A DNA stretch of 64,000 nt from CAVRCA01 sp963719345 (GCA_963719345.1 CAVRCA010000001.1:1240001-1304000); one strand, 5' to 3'; positions 1-10,007 are shown, counted from the stretch's first letter. Made by a program: numbers and translations. Notes: generated by a model not told the origin, from the letters alone.

Positions 1-79
1 CGTGGCCGAGATCGCCCAGGGCAGTTGCGATCGCGCTGCGGAGCGCGCGATCATCATCGACGATCAGGATGGTGGTCAC
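1..79 (-). CDS. Response regulator, N-terminal fragment (cut by window edge)
   Basis: Only the first 26 codons lie in the window. They read GTG-Thr-Thr-Ile-Leu-Ile-Val-Asp-Asp-Asp-Arg, the beta1 strand and acidic pocket of a receiver (REC) domain. The GTG start at 79-77 overlaps the TGA stop of the upstream histidine kinase (78-76) in a GTGA arrangement, so the two are translationally coupled and surely cognate. The output domain is outside the window. With a cytosolic PAS-less kinase of this type an NtrC/DctD-like activator is possible, but that is a guess. Confidence 0.75.
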   Translation of the reverse strand, partial: MTTILIVDDDRALRSAIATALGDLGH

Positions 80-1551
80 GGGCCCGCCTGCGGGAGTTCG
101 AGGGCGAATGTAGCACCGCGCGAAGGACCACCGGCGTGCCGCAGCACGAGCCGTCCGCCATGCGCCTCCGCCAACTCGCGCGCGATGGCCAGACCCAGGC
201 CGGTGCCCTCCGGACGGCCGGTGACGAACGGCTCGAACAGGCAATCCCTCAGTTCGGGAGCCACACCGGCGCCGTTATCCGCGACGGTCAGGACCAGCAG
301 GTCCGGGCTGCGCTCCGCGGCGACGATCACGGACCCGCCCTGGGGCGCATGCCGGATCGCGTTCGTCAGCAGGTTGCCCAGCATCCGCCCGACCACGGCT
401 GCGTCGAACGACGCCGTGCCGGACGCATTCTCGATTGCCACTGTCAACGCCTTTGCCGCCGCCGTCTCCCTGTGCTGGGCCATCATGGCGCACAGGAACG
501 TCGCGAGATCGATCACCGCCGGTTTCGGCTGAACCCGCTGGGTCATGGCCAGCAACTCGCCCACCAGGGCGTCGAGCCGGTCGATCTGACCGAGCATGTC
601 GCTGATCGCCGCACGACGCCTATGATCGTCGCCCGCAAGCCCATTCTCGCCTTGGAGACGGGCCGCCGCGATCGGGTTGCGGATCTCATGCGCAACACCC
701 GCGGCGACCCGGCCCAAGGCCGCCAGCCGCTCCGCCTTGGTTGCCCGCGCGGACATGTCGTCCGCCTCGCGTCGGGCTGCCGCAACCCGAACGCCGGCAT
801 CATTCAGCGCGTCGATGATCTGGTCCAGCTCACGCTCTCCGGTCCGATGCACGGTCGGCATCCCGCCGGATCCTGCGGTCCGGAGAGCGTCCTGAATGCC
901 CCGCACATGCCGGCCCCAAACGAGAAGCGTCCGGCCGAGCCAGCCGGACATCATCACCATGAGCGCCAGCAACACGCCCAGCCCGAGCTGGAGTGGCCGA
1001 AATCCCTGCACGGAGCGGACGCGTGTCATGGTCCAAGCAGTCAGACCATTGAGCGGACCGGAGAGAGGGCAAGCGTGCAGCAGCAGCGTCTGCCTCCCGG
1101 ATGTCGAGCGCCGATCGATCGATTGCTCGTCACGCGCCGCTTGCTGATTGATCGCCTGGATCTGGTCGCGTTCGGCCGCCGGCAGATCCGTCTTCGGTCC
1201 AGTGCCTTCATAAGTCGGGAACGCATAGGCCAATGGCCCGGCATCCGACTGCCAGATGCCTCCTTCGACGCCCGACTGGTTCACCAGCGCCAAACCGACC
1301 GCCGTCGCGAGATCGGAGCGGAGCTTGCCGTCGATGTAACCTGGCTCAGCAGGACCTGCCCAGTTCGCGGTGTAGAAACCGTAGCGGTCGCGGATCAGGT
1401 TGCAGGCGCGCGCCACTACGGCTTCTGCGCGACCCACCTGAGCCTCCGTCGATTGCTGATAGAGTTCGTGCAGCAGGAGGCCGACGGCAATGCACGCAAT
1501 CAGTGACAAACTCCAAATCACAAGAAGCCGGAGTCTGAGGGATTGCAACAT
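76..1551 (-). CDS. Membrane sensor histidine kinase
   Basis: About 491 residues. A first hydrophobic segment lies at roughly residues 8-28, a periplasmic sensor region at about 30-180 has no domain I recognise, and a second membrane segment lies near 185-210. A linker leads to the HisKA dimerisation domain with the phosphorylatable His in VAHEIRNP (about residue 288). The HATPase_c domain shows an N-box (LLTNAIRHAP), a G1 box (DNGAG) and a G2 box (GTGLGLAI). It autophosphorylates and passes phosphate to the regulator encoded immediately downstream, with which it shares a GTGA overlap. The ATG at 1551 is preferred over an in-frame GTG two codons upstream, but no strong ribosome-binding site separates them. 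The signal sensed is not evident. Confidence 0.9.
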   Translation of the reverse strand: MLQSLRLRLLVIWSLSLIACIAVGLLLHELYQQSTEAQVGRAEAVVARACNLIRDRYGFYTANWAGPAEPGYIDGKLRSDLATAVGLALVNQSGVEGGIWQSDAGPLAYAFPTYEGTGPKTDLPAAERDQIQAINQQAARDEQSIDRRSTSGRQTLLLHACPLSGPLNGLTAWTMTRVRSVQGFRPLQLGLGVLLALMVMMSGWLGRTLLVWGRHVRGIQDALRTAGSGGMPTVHRTGERELDQIIDALNDAGVRVAAARREADDMSARATKAERLAALGRVAAGVAHEIRNPIAAARLQGENGLAGDDHRRRAAISDMLGQIDRLDALVGELLAMTQRVQPKPAVIDLATFLCAMMAQHRETAAAKALTVAIENASGTASFDAAVVGRMLGNLLTNAIRHAPQGGSVIVAAERSPDLLVLTVADNGAGVAPELRDCLFEPFVTGRPEGTGLGLAIARELAEAHGGRLVLRHAGGPSRGATFALELPQAGP

Positions 1552-1966
1552 GCACACGCTCTTCTGGGCATCCTGACTGGAGAGGCAAGGGCCCTGTTGA
1601 AGCCGAAGGCTGAAGCCAGCTCACTCGTCCCCCGCCGCCCAGTCCGCTGCATTTTTCGTCAAACAAATCCGCCCATGCGCGAGGAAACGGGTGAATGCGG
1701 CCCACGCTTCGGAAAGTGATCCCTCGCCTTCGCCCCCCTCGGGGTGGCGGGAGAACCTGGTGCCTTCGCTGCGCCTCGGTCGATAGGACGCGAGGTCCAC
1801 CAACCGACTTGTCAGATCGAAGCTAGCGACCAAATCCACTAAGAGACTGGGCCCGAACGGTCTTCGGAATCGGGCGGCAAGCGTCGCAATGATCGACACG
1901 GCGGTCGCCCGCTTCGCAGTCTGGCAAACCAGCATCCAAGCACCGAAACGACCAGAGAATAAAGCC
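1552..1966. other. Intergenic region between divergent kinase and Mo-hydroxylase operon
   Basis: This stretch of about 415 bases separates two divergently transcribed units and should carry both promoters. Open frames crossing it look like GC-driven shadows without recognisable domains. I see short GC-rich inverted segments near 1725-1755 but no convincing -35/-10 pair, terminator or RNA gene. Confidence 0.4.
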
Positions 1967-2468
1967 ATGGGCATTCCGATCACCCTTACCGTAAATGGCG
2001 CCCTGCGCCAGGTCGTGCTGGAGGATGAGCGCGTGACCTTGCTCGACCTGCTGCGCGAGCGCCTGGATCTCACCGGCACGAAGAAGGGCTGCGATCGCGG
2101 GCAGTGCGGCGCTTGCACGGTCCTGCTGGACGGGCGGCGGATCAATTCCTGCCTCGCCCTCGCCGTCAGTCATGACGGGGCCGAGATCCTGACCATCGAG
2201 GGGCTGGCGCAGCGGCGACGCGCTCGACCCGGTGCAGGCCGCCTTCATCGAGCACGACGCGTTCCAGTGCGGCTTCTGCACGCCGGGCCAGATCATGAGC
2301 GCCGTCGGGCTGATCCGCGAAGCCCAGGCAGGCGATGATCCCGAGCGGGTACGCGAGGCCATGAGCGGCAATCTCTGCCGCTGCGGCGCCTATGCCGGCA
2401 TCACCGAGGCGGTGCTGGACGCGCAGCGCGGATGCATCGGCGAGCACGCGGCGGGAGAGGCCGCATGA
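1967..2468 (+). pseudogene. 2Fe-2S subunit of xanthine dehydrogenase-family aldehyde oxidoreductase (frameshifted)
   Basis: Electron-transfer subunit of a molybdenum hydroxylase, carrying two [2Fe-2S] clusters. The N-terminal plant-ferredoxin fold has the motif GCDRGQCGACTVLLDG, and the C-terminal helical domain has FQCGFCTPGQ and GNLCRCGAY. The ATG at 1967 begins at the usual N terminus; a longer frame opens at 1889. The reading frame breaks once near 2213, where removing one C restores the expected Gly-Asp-Ala-Leu-Asp-Pro run. Its TGA overlaps the ATG of the FAD subunit in ATGA. No twin-arginine signal is visible, unlike E. coli PaoA. Complete in content, so a single-base error is likely. 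Confidence 0.85.
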
Positions 2469-3528
2469 ACCGCTTCGACTACGTCCGCGCCGGCAGCATC
2501 GCCGAGGCCGTCGCGGCGGCGGCTGGGCCGGGGGCGGCCTATCTCGCGGCGGGCACCAACCTGCTCGACCTGATGAAGGGCGGGATCAGCCGCCCGGCGC
2601 GCGTGGTGGACATCACCCGGCTCCCCGGCCTCGATGCGGATCGAGCGTCTGCCCGACGGCGGCCTGCGGATCGGCGCGCTGGTGCGCAACAGCGACCTTG
2701 CCCACGAACCGGACATTGCGCGGCGCTATCCGGCGATCGCCGAGGCCTTGCTCTCCGGCGCCTCGGCGCAGCTCCGCAATGCGGCGACGACCGGCGGCAA
2801 CCTGATGCAGCGCACGCGCTGCCAGTATTTCTACGACGCCGCCAGCGCCTGCAACAAGCGCGACCCCGGCGCCGGATGCGACGCGCGCGGCGGCGAGACC
2901 CGGCTGCATGCCGTGCTCGGCTGGAGCGAGCACTGCGTCGCCACCCACCCTTCCGATTTCTGCGTGCCGCTGGTCGCGCTCGATGCGGTCGTCGAGATCG
3001 AAGGCGGGTCGGGGCGGCGCGAGGTGCCGCTGGAAGCCTTCCACCGCCTGCCCGGCGACGCGCCGCACATCGAGACCGTGCTCGCTCCCGGCGAGCTGAT
3101 CGTCGCCGTGCGCCTGCCGCCTGCAAGCCGCCGGGTTCGCCGCCCATGCGCGCTATCTGAAGGTTCGCGAGCGCACCTCCTACGCCTTCGCCGTGGTTTC
3201 GGCCGCCGCCGGTCTGCGGTTCGAGGACGGGAAAGATCGCCGAGGCGCGGCTGGCCTTGGGCGGCGTCGCCCTGAAACCCTGGCGCGCCCGCGCCGCGGA
3301 AGCGCGCCGGCTCGCCGGACGCGCGGCCGGGCGAGCGCGTCTTCCGCGACGCGGCCGAGGCCGCCCTCGCCGACGCGCGCCGTCCGGCGACAACGGCTTC
3401 AAGATCGAGCTCGCGCGGCGCGTCATCGTGCGCGCGCTCACCCTTGCCGCCGCCGGCACGCCTGAGCGGCTGCCGGCGCTGCCTGCCTCGCCGTTCGCCC
3501 AACTTCGGGAGTTCCGGCTCATGTCTGA
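2465..3528 (+). pseudogene. FAD-binding subunit of the Mo-hydroxylase, PaoB/YagS-like (multiply frameshifted)
   Basis: FAD subunit relaying electrons between the 2Fe-2S subunit and the electron acceptor. The N terminus has the FAD-binding loop AAGTNLLDLMKGG, followed by QLRNAATTGGNLMQRTRC. A Cys-rich insertion (RTRCQYF then SACNKRDPGAGCDA) resembles the segment that binds an extra [4Fe-4S] cluster in E. coli PaoB. The C-terminal CO-dehydrogenase flavoprotein domain is present. Frame changes are needed near 2632, 3122, 3235, 3325 and 3390. No stop is visible in the final frame before the Mo subunit; a TGA at 3526-3528 in an adjacent frame would give the normal short overlap with the next ATG. 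The 3' end is therefore approximate. Confidence 0.8.
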
Positions 3529-5772
3529 CATCGCCCCCGCGCATATCCGCCACGGCTCGAACATCGGCCAGCCGCTCACCCGCCGCGACGGCCTGCTCAA
3601 GGTAACCGGCGCCGCGCGCTACGCGGCCGACAACCACCCGCCCGGCATGCTGCACGCGGTGATGGCGGTGAGCAGCATCGCGCGCGGCCGCGTCACGTCG
3701 CTGGATATCGGCCGCCGCGCGCGCCCATCCCGGGCGTCGTCGAGGTGATGACCCCGGCCAACGCGCCCAAGCTCGCCCAGCATCCCGACCAGAAGGCGAA
3801 CCGTTCACCTACAAGCTCGACCTGTTGCAGGACGACCGGGTCCGCTACGCCAACCAGCCGATCGCCGTGGTGATCGCCGAGACCCTGGAGGCGGCGACGC
3901 GAGGGCGCGGCACTGCTGCGCCCGCCCTATGCGGCCGAGGCCGCCCGCGTCGGATTGGACGCCGCCGAGCATTTCGTGCCGGCAGACCGTCGGCGTCGGG
4001 CAGAGAGGCGAATGCCGGCAAGGGCGACGTGGCGGCCGGCCTCGCCGCCGCCGACCAGCGGATCGAGGCGGTCTACGAGACGCCGGCGCAATACCACAAC
4101 GCGATGGAGCCGCACGCCGTCGTCGCGGCATGGGACGGCGATCGTCTTGTCCTCGACACGCCGAGCCAGGGCATGACGATGGCGCAGGCCCGCATCGCCG
4201 GGCTGTTCGGCATCGATCCGGCCGACATCCACATCCGCAGCCCGTTCCTGGGCGGCGGCTTCGGGTCCAAGGGGGTGGTCTGGGCGCCGCAGGTGCTCGG
4301 GATCATGGCGGCGCGCCTCGTCGGCCGGCCGGTGAAGCTGGTGGTGCGCCGCGAGCAGATGTTCGGCCCGGTCGGCCATCGGCCGCCGACCCGGCAGACG
4401 CTGCGCCTCGGCGCCGGCGCGGATGGCGCGCTCACCGCGCTCGACCATCACACGCTCACCGCGTCGAGCACCTTCGATGATTTCTTCGAGCCGTGCGGCG
4501 GCGTGTCGCACACCCTCTATGCCAGCCCGGCGCTGGCGACGACCTACGCGGCGGTTCGCCTCGACACCGGAACGCCGACCTTCATGCGCGCGCCCGGCGA
4601 GGCCTCCGGCAGCGTCGCGCTGGAGAGCGCGATCGACGAGATGGCGGAGGCCTGCGGCATGGACCCGCTCGAGTTCCGCCTGAGGAACTACGCCGAGGTC
4701 GAGCCGCTCTCGGGCAAGCCGTTCTCATCCAAGGCGCTGCGGGAATGCTATGCGCGCGGCGCCGAGCGGTTCGGCTGGGCCGGCCGCCCGCGCGCGCCGC
4801 GGCAGATGCGCGACACGGCCGGCCTGCTCGTCGGCTGGGGTGTCGGCACGGCGACCTTCCCGGCATTGATGTTCCAAGCCGAGGCCCGGGCGGAGCTGCG
4901 GTCCGACGGTAGCGCCACCGTCGAGATCGGCGCGCACGACATGGGCCAGGGCGCCTGGACCGCGCTGGCGCAGATCGCCGCCGACGGGCTCGGCCTGGAC
5001 CTGGCAAAGATCGAGTTCCGCTCGGGCACGTCCGACCTGCCGAACGGCGGCATCGCCGGCGGCTCCGCCCACACGGCGACGGCGGGGTCGGCGATCCACA
5101 ACGCGGGCGGCCGACGTGATCGCGCAGCTGGCGGAGCTGGCGACGGGCGATGCGCGTTCGCCGCTGTTCGGCGCCGGCAATGCCGGCGTGATCGCCCGCG
5201 ACGGGCGCCTGCTGCGGCGCGACGACGAGAGCCGCGGCGAGACCTACGCGGACATCCTCGCCCGCGCCGGCCGGGCCGCGATCGAGGGGCATGGGCAGGC
5301 CGCTGCCGACCCGGCAGCGCAGGAGCGCTACGCGATGCACGCCCACGGCGCCGTCTTCGCCGAGGTGAAGGTCGATCCCGAGCTCGGGCAGATCCGTGTC
5401 TCCCGACTGGTCGGCGCCTTTGCCGCGGGGCGGATCGTCAATCCCAGGCTGGTGCAGAGCCAGTATTTCGGCGGCATGATCTGGGGCGTCTCGTTCGCGC
5501 TGCACGAGCATGCGGTCATCGACCCAGGCTCGGGCCGGACGATGAACGCCAACCTCGCCGAGTACCACGTGCCGGTGAACGCCGACCTGCCCTCGATCGA
5601 GGCGATCCTCGTCGAAGAGCACGATCCGCACGTCAACGCCCTCGGGATCAAGGGCGTCGGCGAGATCGGCATTACCGGCACCGCGGGCGCGGTGGCGAAC
5701 GCCGTCTGGCATGCGACCGGCATGCGGGTGCGCAAGTTCCCGATCACGCTCGACAAGCTCCTGGGCGGGTAA
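3521..5772 (+). pseudogene. Molybdopterin-binding catalytic subunit of aldehyde/xanthine oxidoreductase (multiply frameshifted)
   Basis: Large catalytic subunit that hydroxylates the substrate at a molybdopterin cofactor. The N terminus (GQPLTRRDGLLKVTGAARY) is typical of the family. Recognisable cofactor loops include LGGGFGSKG, MRAPGEASG, IGAHDMGQG and, near the C terminus, GVGEIGITGTAGA with the conserved catalytic Glu. Breaks lie near 3715, 3800, 3900, 4000 and 5108; between about 4010 and 5108 the frame is open for more than 360 residues. Total length (about 750 codons) matches PaoC-like proteins. The stop at 5772 is two bases from the convergent kinase. With the two upstream genes it forms a complete three-subunit operon, probably oxidising aldehydes or N-heterocycles. 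Confidence 0.85.
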
Positions 5773-5773
5773 G

Positions 5774-7106
5774 TCAGGCCGGCAGCGACACCGTCGCCCG
5801 CGCCCCGCCCGTCGGCGGTTGGCCAACGTCACGTCGCCGCCATGCGCGCGCAGGATGTTGCGGGCGATCGGCAGGCCCAGCCCGACGCCGCCGGTCTCCC
5901 GGTTACGGCTGCCCTCCAGCCGATGGAACGGCTCGAACACCCGGTCCATTTCCTGGGGCGGGATGCCCGGCCCGTCATCCTCGACCTCCACCACCACCAT
6001 CCCCGCTGTCCGGGGCGGCAGGCGGACCCGCGCGCCGCCGCCATAGTTCAGCGCGTTGGCGACCAGGTTGGCCAGGGCCCGCTTCAGCGCCAGCGGCCGT
6101 GCCTGCACGGTCAGATGCGCCGGGCCGTCATAGCACAGCCGCTCCGCCGCGGCGGCCGCGCGTCCGCCGCCTCGTCCAGCACGGTGCGCAGCAGTTCCGC
6201 CAGGTCGAGCGCGGCGACCGGCTCGGTGCCCTGGCGTCGCGGCCGAACGCGAGCGTCGCCGAGACCATCGCCTCCAGCTCCTCGAGGTCGGCCAGGATTT
6301 TGCCGCGCTGCTCGTCGTCCTCGATGAACTCGGCGCGCAGCTTCAGCCGGGTGATCGGGGTGCGCAGATCGTGGCCGATCGCGGTCAGCAGTTCGGTCCG
6401 GTCCTGCACGAAGCGGCGGATGCGCGCCGCCATGGTGTTGAAGGCGACGGCGGCGGTGGCGACCTCGGTGGGACCCGCCTCCGGCAAGGGCGGCGCGTTG
6501 ACGTCGCGGCCCAGCGCCTCGGCCGCGGCGGCCAGCGTGCAACCGGCGCGGTCAGCCGCCGCACCGCCCACAGCGTCAGCAGGCCGCCGCGGCCGGTCAT
6601 CAGGAGGAATGCCGCCAGGAACGTCGGGCGAGTGCCACGGCCGCGGCGGTCGGCGGGTCGGCGGCGACGTTCAGCCACGGCCGTCCGGCAGCCGCATCCC
6701 CGATCACCGTCGCGCATGCCGCGAGGCCGCCAGCGATGACAAGCTCGTGCGGCCGCAGCTCGCGCCGGCAGCGGCACCAGGCCATGTTCACCCGCACCAG
6801 GCTGCTGCCGGGCGGCGATCGGCCGGCAGGTCGGCCCGGCGGCGGGTCGACCAGTGTCGCCGGCAGACCGGGGCGGCGATGCAGCTCGCGCAGCACGGCG
6901 TCGCGCTGGGCGGCGTCGTCAGCACCACGGTGCGGTAGAGGCCCATGATCCGCGATCGCCAGGTCGCGCGCCTGCCCGAGCCGCTGCAAGTCGAGCCGGT
7001 CGAGCGCGTGGATGGTCAGCCCGGCGCCTGCACGACCGCCAGGCCCAGCAGCAGGACGAGGGCCGTGCGGGCCGCCAGGCTGCGCGGCCAGAGGCGCAAG
7101 CTTCAC
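5774..7106 (-). pseudogene. EnvZ-like sensor histidine kinase (multiply frameshifted)
   Basis: Inner-membrane kinase. Reading across frames gives an N-terminal membrane segment (TALVLLLGLAVVQ), a short periplasmic loop, a HAMP region, then HisKA with the phospho-acceptor in AIGHDLRTPITRLKL. The HATPase_c domain has NLVANALNYGG, EDDGPGIP and GGVGLGLPIARN, ending in ATVSLPA-stop. At least six frame changes are needed (for example near 5825, 6150, 6230, 6540, 6850 and 6930). The GTG start at 7106 overlaps the stop of the response regulator (GTGA). The stop is two bases from the convergent oxidoreductase operon. Confidence 0.75.
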
Positions 7107-7822
7107 GCGCGCTCGACGTTCGCGGCCAGCACGTAGCCGCCGCCGCGCACGGTCTTGATCAGCTGGGCGTGGCGCCCGTCATCCTCCAGCTTGCGGCGCA
7201 GCCGGCTGACCGCGACGTCGATCGCGCGGTCGAACGGGCCGGCCTGGCGGCCGCGCAGCAGGTCGAGCAGCATGTCGCGGGTCAGCACCCGGTTGGCCCG
7301 TTCCACCAGGGCCAGCAGCAGATCGTACTCGCCGCCGGTCAGCGCCACCTCGGCGCCTTCGGGGTTCAGCAGCCGCCGCCGGGCCGGCTCCAGCGTCCAG
7401 CCGCCGAAGCGCAGCGCGCGGCCGGCTGGCCTCGGCACGGCGCTCGTCGGGTCTCCGGCGCGGCGCAGCACGGCGCGGATGCGCGCCAGCAGTTCGCGCG
7501 GGTTGAACGGCTTCGGCACGTAGTCGTCGGCGCCAAGCTCCAGGCCGATGATGCGGTCGGTCTCCTCACCCATCGCGGTCAGCATGATGATCGGGCACAT
7601 CGGACTGGGTGCGCATCCAGCGCGCGAAGTCGAGGCCGCCTTCGCCGGGCAGCATCAGGTCCAGCACCACGAGGTGGTAGTGGCCGTTGGGCCAGGCCCG
7701 CCGGGCCTCCCGCGCGTCCCGCACCGCGGTGACCCGCAGCCGGTGCGCTCCAGGAAGCGGGCCAGCAGGTCGCGGATTTCGCGGTCGTCGTCCACCACCA
7801 GGATGTGCGGCGTTTGCTCCAT
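7103..7822 (-). pseudogene. OmpR-family response regulator (frameshifted)
   Basis: REC domain followed by a winged-helix DNA-binding domain. The start MEQTPHILVVDDDREIRD supplies the acidic pocket, LVVLDLMLPG the phospho-acceptor Asp, and YVPKPFNPRELLARI the conserved Lys and alpha5. The Trans_reg_C domain (residues about 140-235) ends in RRKLEDDG and IKTVRGGGYVLA. Frame shifts lie near 7745 and 7595. It is the first gene of a two-gene operon with the kinase. The upstream region shared with a divergent exported protein contains a pair of direct repeats that could be its operator. Confidence 0.82.
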
Positions 7823-7861
7823 AGGAACAGAATAAACAACCGTGCCTCCGCGTGGCAGATG

Positions 7862-7879
7862 CCGTTGCACTCCGTTGCA
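7862..7879. promoter_or_regulatory. Direct repeats in divergent promoter, candidate OmpR-type operator
   Basis: CCGTTGCA occurs at 7862-7869 and again at 7872-7879, ten bases apart start to start (one helical turn). OmpR/PhoB-family dimers typically bind tandem half-sites with 10-11 base spacing. The pair sits between the regulator gene (start 7822) and the divergent small exported protein (start 7956). Binding is inferred. Confidence 0.4.
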
Positions 7880-7955
7880 ATTTGGTTCGTTACCCCTGTC
7901 GCATTCCACATCAGATTGCCGACACCGACCTGTCCAAGCGCAAAGGAGAGAGTTC

Positions 7956-8360
7956 ATGCGCAAGACCGCTTTAGCCGCGTTTGCCGTCATCGCATTGGGC
8001 ACAGCCGTGATTGCAGCGGATGCTCAACAACCGCCACCCGAAGCGCAGAATGGCCAGCCGCTGCCGCCCTCCGACGTGGCCCGCGCCAATATCATGCGGG
8101 AGAGAATGCGGGTCTGGGAGCACCATCGCGACCGCCGCTTCGGTCTGATCTATCGTGCCGAGGACCGTAATCTGAGTCCGGCCGACGTGCAGAAGATCGC
8201 CGAGGCGTTCCTGCTGTGGAATGGCAACCACACCTGGAAGATCATCAATGTGCAGGATGAAGGCGACAAGGTCGGCTTCGCTTTAGCCACCGACAATGGC
8301 GGCGTCATCGCACAGTTCACCATGGACAAGCACCGCGGCCGTATCGAGCGGATGGGCTGA
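7956..8360 (+). CDS. Small exported protein of unknown function
   Basis: 134 residues preceded by a good ribosome-binding site (AAGGAGAG six bases upstream). Residues 1-21 form a Sec signal peptide ending in a likely AxA-type cleavage site (IAADA-Q), then a Pro/Gln-rich stretch. The mature part is charged and ends with a region (about 80-134) rich in alternating beta-type residues: WKIINVQDEGDKVGFALAT. No family is recognised. Because it is divergent from an OmpR-type regulator with repeats in the shared promoter, it may be that system's target. Location is most likely periplasmic. Confidence 0.7.
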   Translation: MRKTALAAFAVIALGTAVIAADAQQPPPEAQNGQPLPPSDVARANIMRERMRVWEHHRDRRFGLIYRAEDRNLSPADVQKIAEAFLLWNGNHTWKIINVQDEGDKVGFALATDNGGVIAQFTMDKHRGRIERMG

Positions 8361-8734
8361 TCACCTCCGCACAGGCAAACGCCCGGGTTGGAGGACGCGT
8401 CGCCCTGCCGGGCTGCCGCATGCGCGACAGCCTCCAACCTGAATGGCCATTCCTGACATTCTGAACGCCTGATCTACGCGCAGGGGTCCCCTTTTGGACC
8501 CGATCGCACCGGCTGCGGTTGTCGAACCTCCGGTGTGCGCTCGCGGTTCGAGGCCGCTCGCGCCAGCGAGAAGCCGCTTCGCCACCGATGTTGCGTCCAT
8601 GATGCGACTTCGCAATGAAGCTGTGAGCCACGTCATACTCGCCGAGTTTTTTGTCCTGTACACACACAGGGGCACGTGCCGCACGGCTGTCGACCGTGCA
8701 ATCGGTTTCCAACAACCAGAAAAGGCAAAGCCCC
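8361..8734. other. Intergenic region, no gene recognised
   Basis: About 374 bases between two plus-strand genes. Short open frames cross it, but none has a domain, a good start or codon use convincing enough to call. It presumably holds the promoter of the following gene. No RNA gene or strong terminator was seen. Confidence 0.35.
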
Positions 8735-9898
8735 ATGTCGGATTTCGTAAGCTCGATCCGCCTCGCTCCTGACAGTGCCACCGTGGTCAAGCAACTCGGG
8801 CTGCTCGGTGATCTCGCCGGCACCTGGACGGGCAAGGGATTCAACCTGATCGGTCGTCCCGACTTCCACAACAAGGAGAATGTCTATCTACAGCTGAACC
8901 AGACCCGGGAGCGCCTCGAAATCACGCCGATCGGCTCGGCGATTCCCAACAGGGGTTTCGGGCAAGACGACATCAACCTGTTCGGGCTGACCTATCTTCA
9001 GCGCATCAGCGACGCCAACCACGGCGGCGCACTGCACATCGAACCCGGTCTCTGGGTGACCCAACCAAACACGACGTACCCGGGCGAGGAAGTACCCGGC
9101 GGCGAACAGATCATCGGGCGAATGGGCTCGATTCCGCATGGCAACGCCATGCTGGCGCAGGGTATAGCCGCCCCGTTCAAGGGCACGCCCGTGCTGAAGG
9201 CAGCGGCCACACAGTCCGCGTTCTCGCCATTCCCCTCGTTCAACAGCACGCCGTTCCCGGTGCCGGCGTTGCCGGGGTCGCCGATCGTCAACGCTGACGG
9301 CTCTTCGGAAAAGCTGACGGCCGCCGCTGCCGGGGTGCCGCCCTTCGGCTCCTACGACCTGACGGTCAACGGCGTTCCCCCAAATGCCCGCACGCCGTTC
9401 GGCACCACCGAACCGTCGCTGCCGCCGGCGATCAACGGCGTGGCGATGCAGGACATCGTCAACGACCCGATCCGATTGCTGCAACAGACGATCGAATTGC
9501 AGGCGAAGGAGGGGTACGAATTCGAAGGCGTCGTGCTGAACATCGCGAGTCAGCGCAAGATCACCTTTTTCAAAGCCGCGAACAGCGCCCCCGGCGCTGC
9601 GACGACGGCAGTGGACGTGCCGACCTTCGCGGGCGGCATCGAGAACATCCAGTTCCTGGAAGGCGGCGAGCCGACCGGAGCCAAGGGCCCGAACGCCGAC
9701 ACCGCCTTGGTCTACGCCACCTTCTGGATCGAGACGGTCAGCCACAAGGACCGTCCGACTTTCCTGCAGCTGCAGTACGCCCAGATGGTCGTGCTGAACT
9801 TCGGCATCCTCACGGCGCTGAACGCGCCGCCGAACCGGCTGGTTATGATAGGGTGGCCGCACGTTTCGGTCGCCACGCTGCGCAAGACGTTCAGTTGA
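8735..9898 (+). CDS. Conserved protein, possible heme-binding beta-barrel (nitrobindin-like)
   Basis: 387 residues, cytosolic, no signal peptide. The segment LGDLAGTWTGKGFNLIGRPD (about residues 27-46) and a later stretch with alternating strands (about 55-110: LYLQLN-type strands, IPNRGFGQDDINLFG, LHIEPGLWV) resemble proteins annotated as heme-binding beta-barrel/nitrobindin-like. A low-complexity Pro/Ala/Gly central region (about 150-250) separates this from a C-terminal region with ATFWIETVSHKDRP that may close the barrel. I cannot identify heme ligands. The ATG at 8735 is preferred over an upstream in-frame start because the homologous N terminus begins just after it. It stands alone; what follows is an intergenic palindrome. 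Confidence 0.65.
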   Translation: MSDFVSSIRLAPDSATVVKQLGLLGDLAGTWTGKGFNLIGRPDFHNKENVYLQLNQTRERLEITPIGSAIPNRGFGQDDINLFGLTYLQRISDANHGGALHIEPGLWVTQPNTTYPGEEVPGGEQIIGRMGSIPHGNAMLAQGIAAPFKGTPVLKAAATQSAFSPFPSFNSTPFPVPALPGSPIVNADGSSEKLTAAAAGVPPFGSYDLTVNGVPPNARTPFGTTEPSLPPAINGVAMQDIVNDPIRLLQQTIELQAKEGYEFEGVVLNIASQRKITFFKAANSAPGAATTAVDVPTFAGGIENIQFLEGGEPTGAKGPNADTALVYATFWIETVSHKDRPTFLQLQYAQMVVLNFGILTALNAPPNRLVMIGWPHVSVATLRKTFS

Positions 9899-9920
9899 TG
9901 TCGTAAGTCACGAGGATCGG

Positions 9921-9994
9921 CATGCCCGGACTTGTCCCGGGCATGCACTCCAGTTCATCAGACCGTCAGGATGGATGCCGGGACAGGCCGGGCG
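9921..9994. repeat. Intergenic palindromic repeat pair
   Basis: CATGCCCGGACTTGTCCCGGGCATG (given here as positions 9921-9945) is itself palindromic. A degenerate inverted copy follows at about 9972-9994 (GATGCCGGGACAGGCCGGGC). The two can pair as one larger hairpin between convergent genes and may act as a bidirectional terminator. The motif belongs to a class of short GC-rich repeats scattered through alphaproteobacterial intergenic regions (family knowledge, not searched). Confidence 0.6.
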
Positions 9995-10007
9995 TCGAGA
10001 CGGCGCC

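Noticed and set aside
1889..1966. Extended N terminus of the 2Fe-2S subunit
   Set aside because: The family begins at the ATG at 1967; the extra 26 residues do not resemble a Tat signal.
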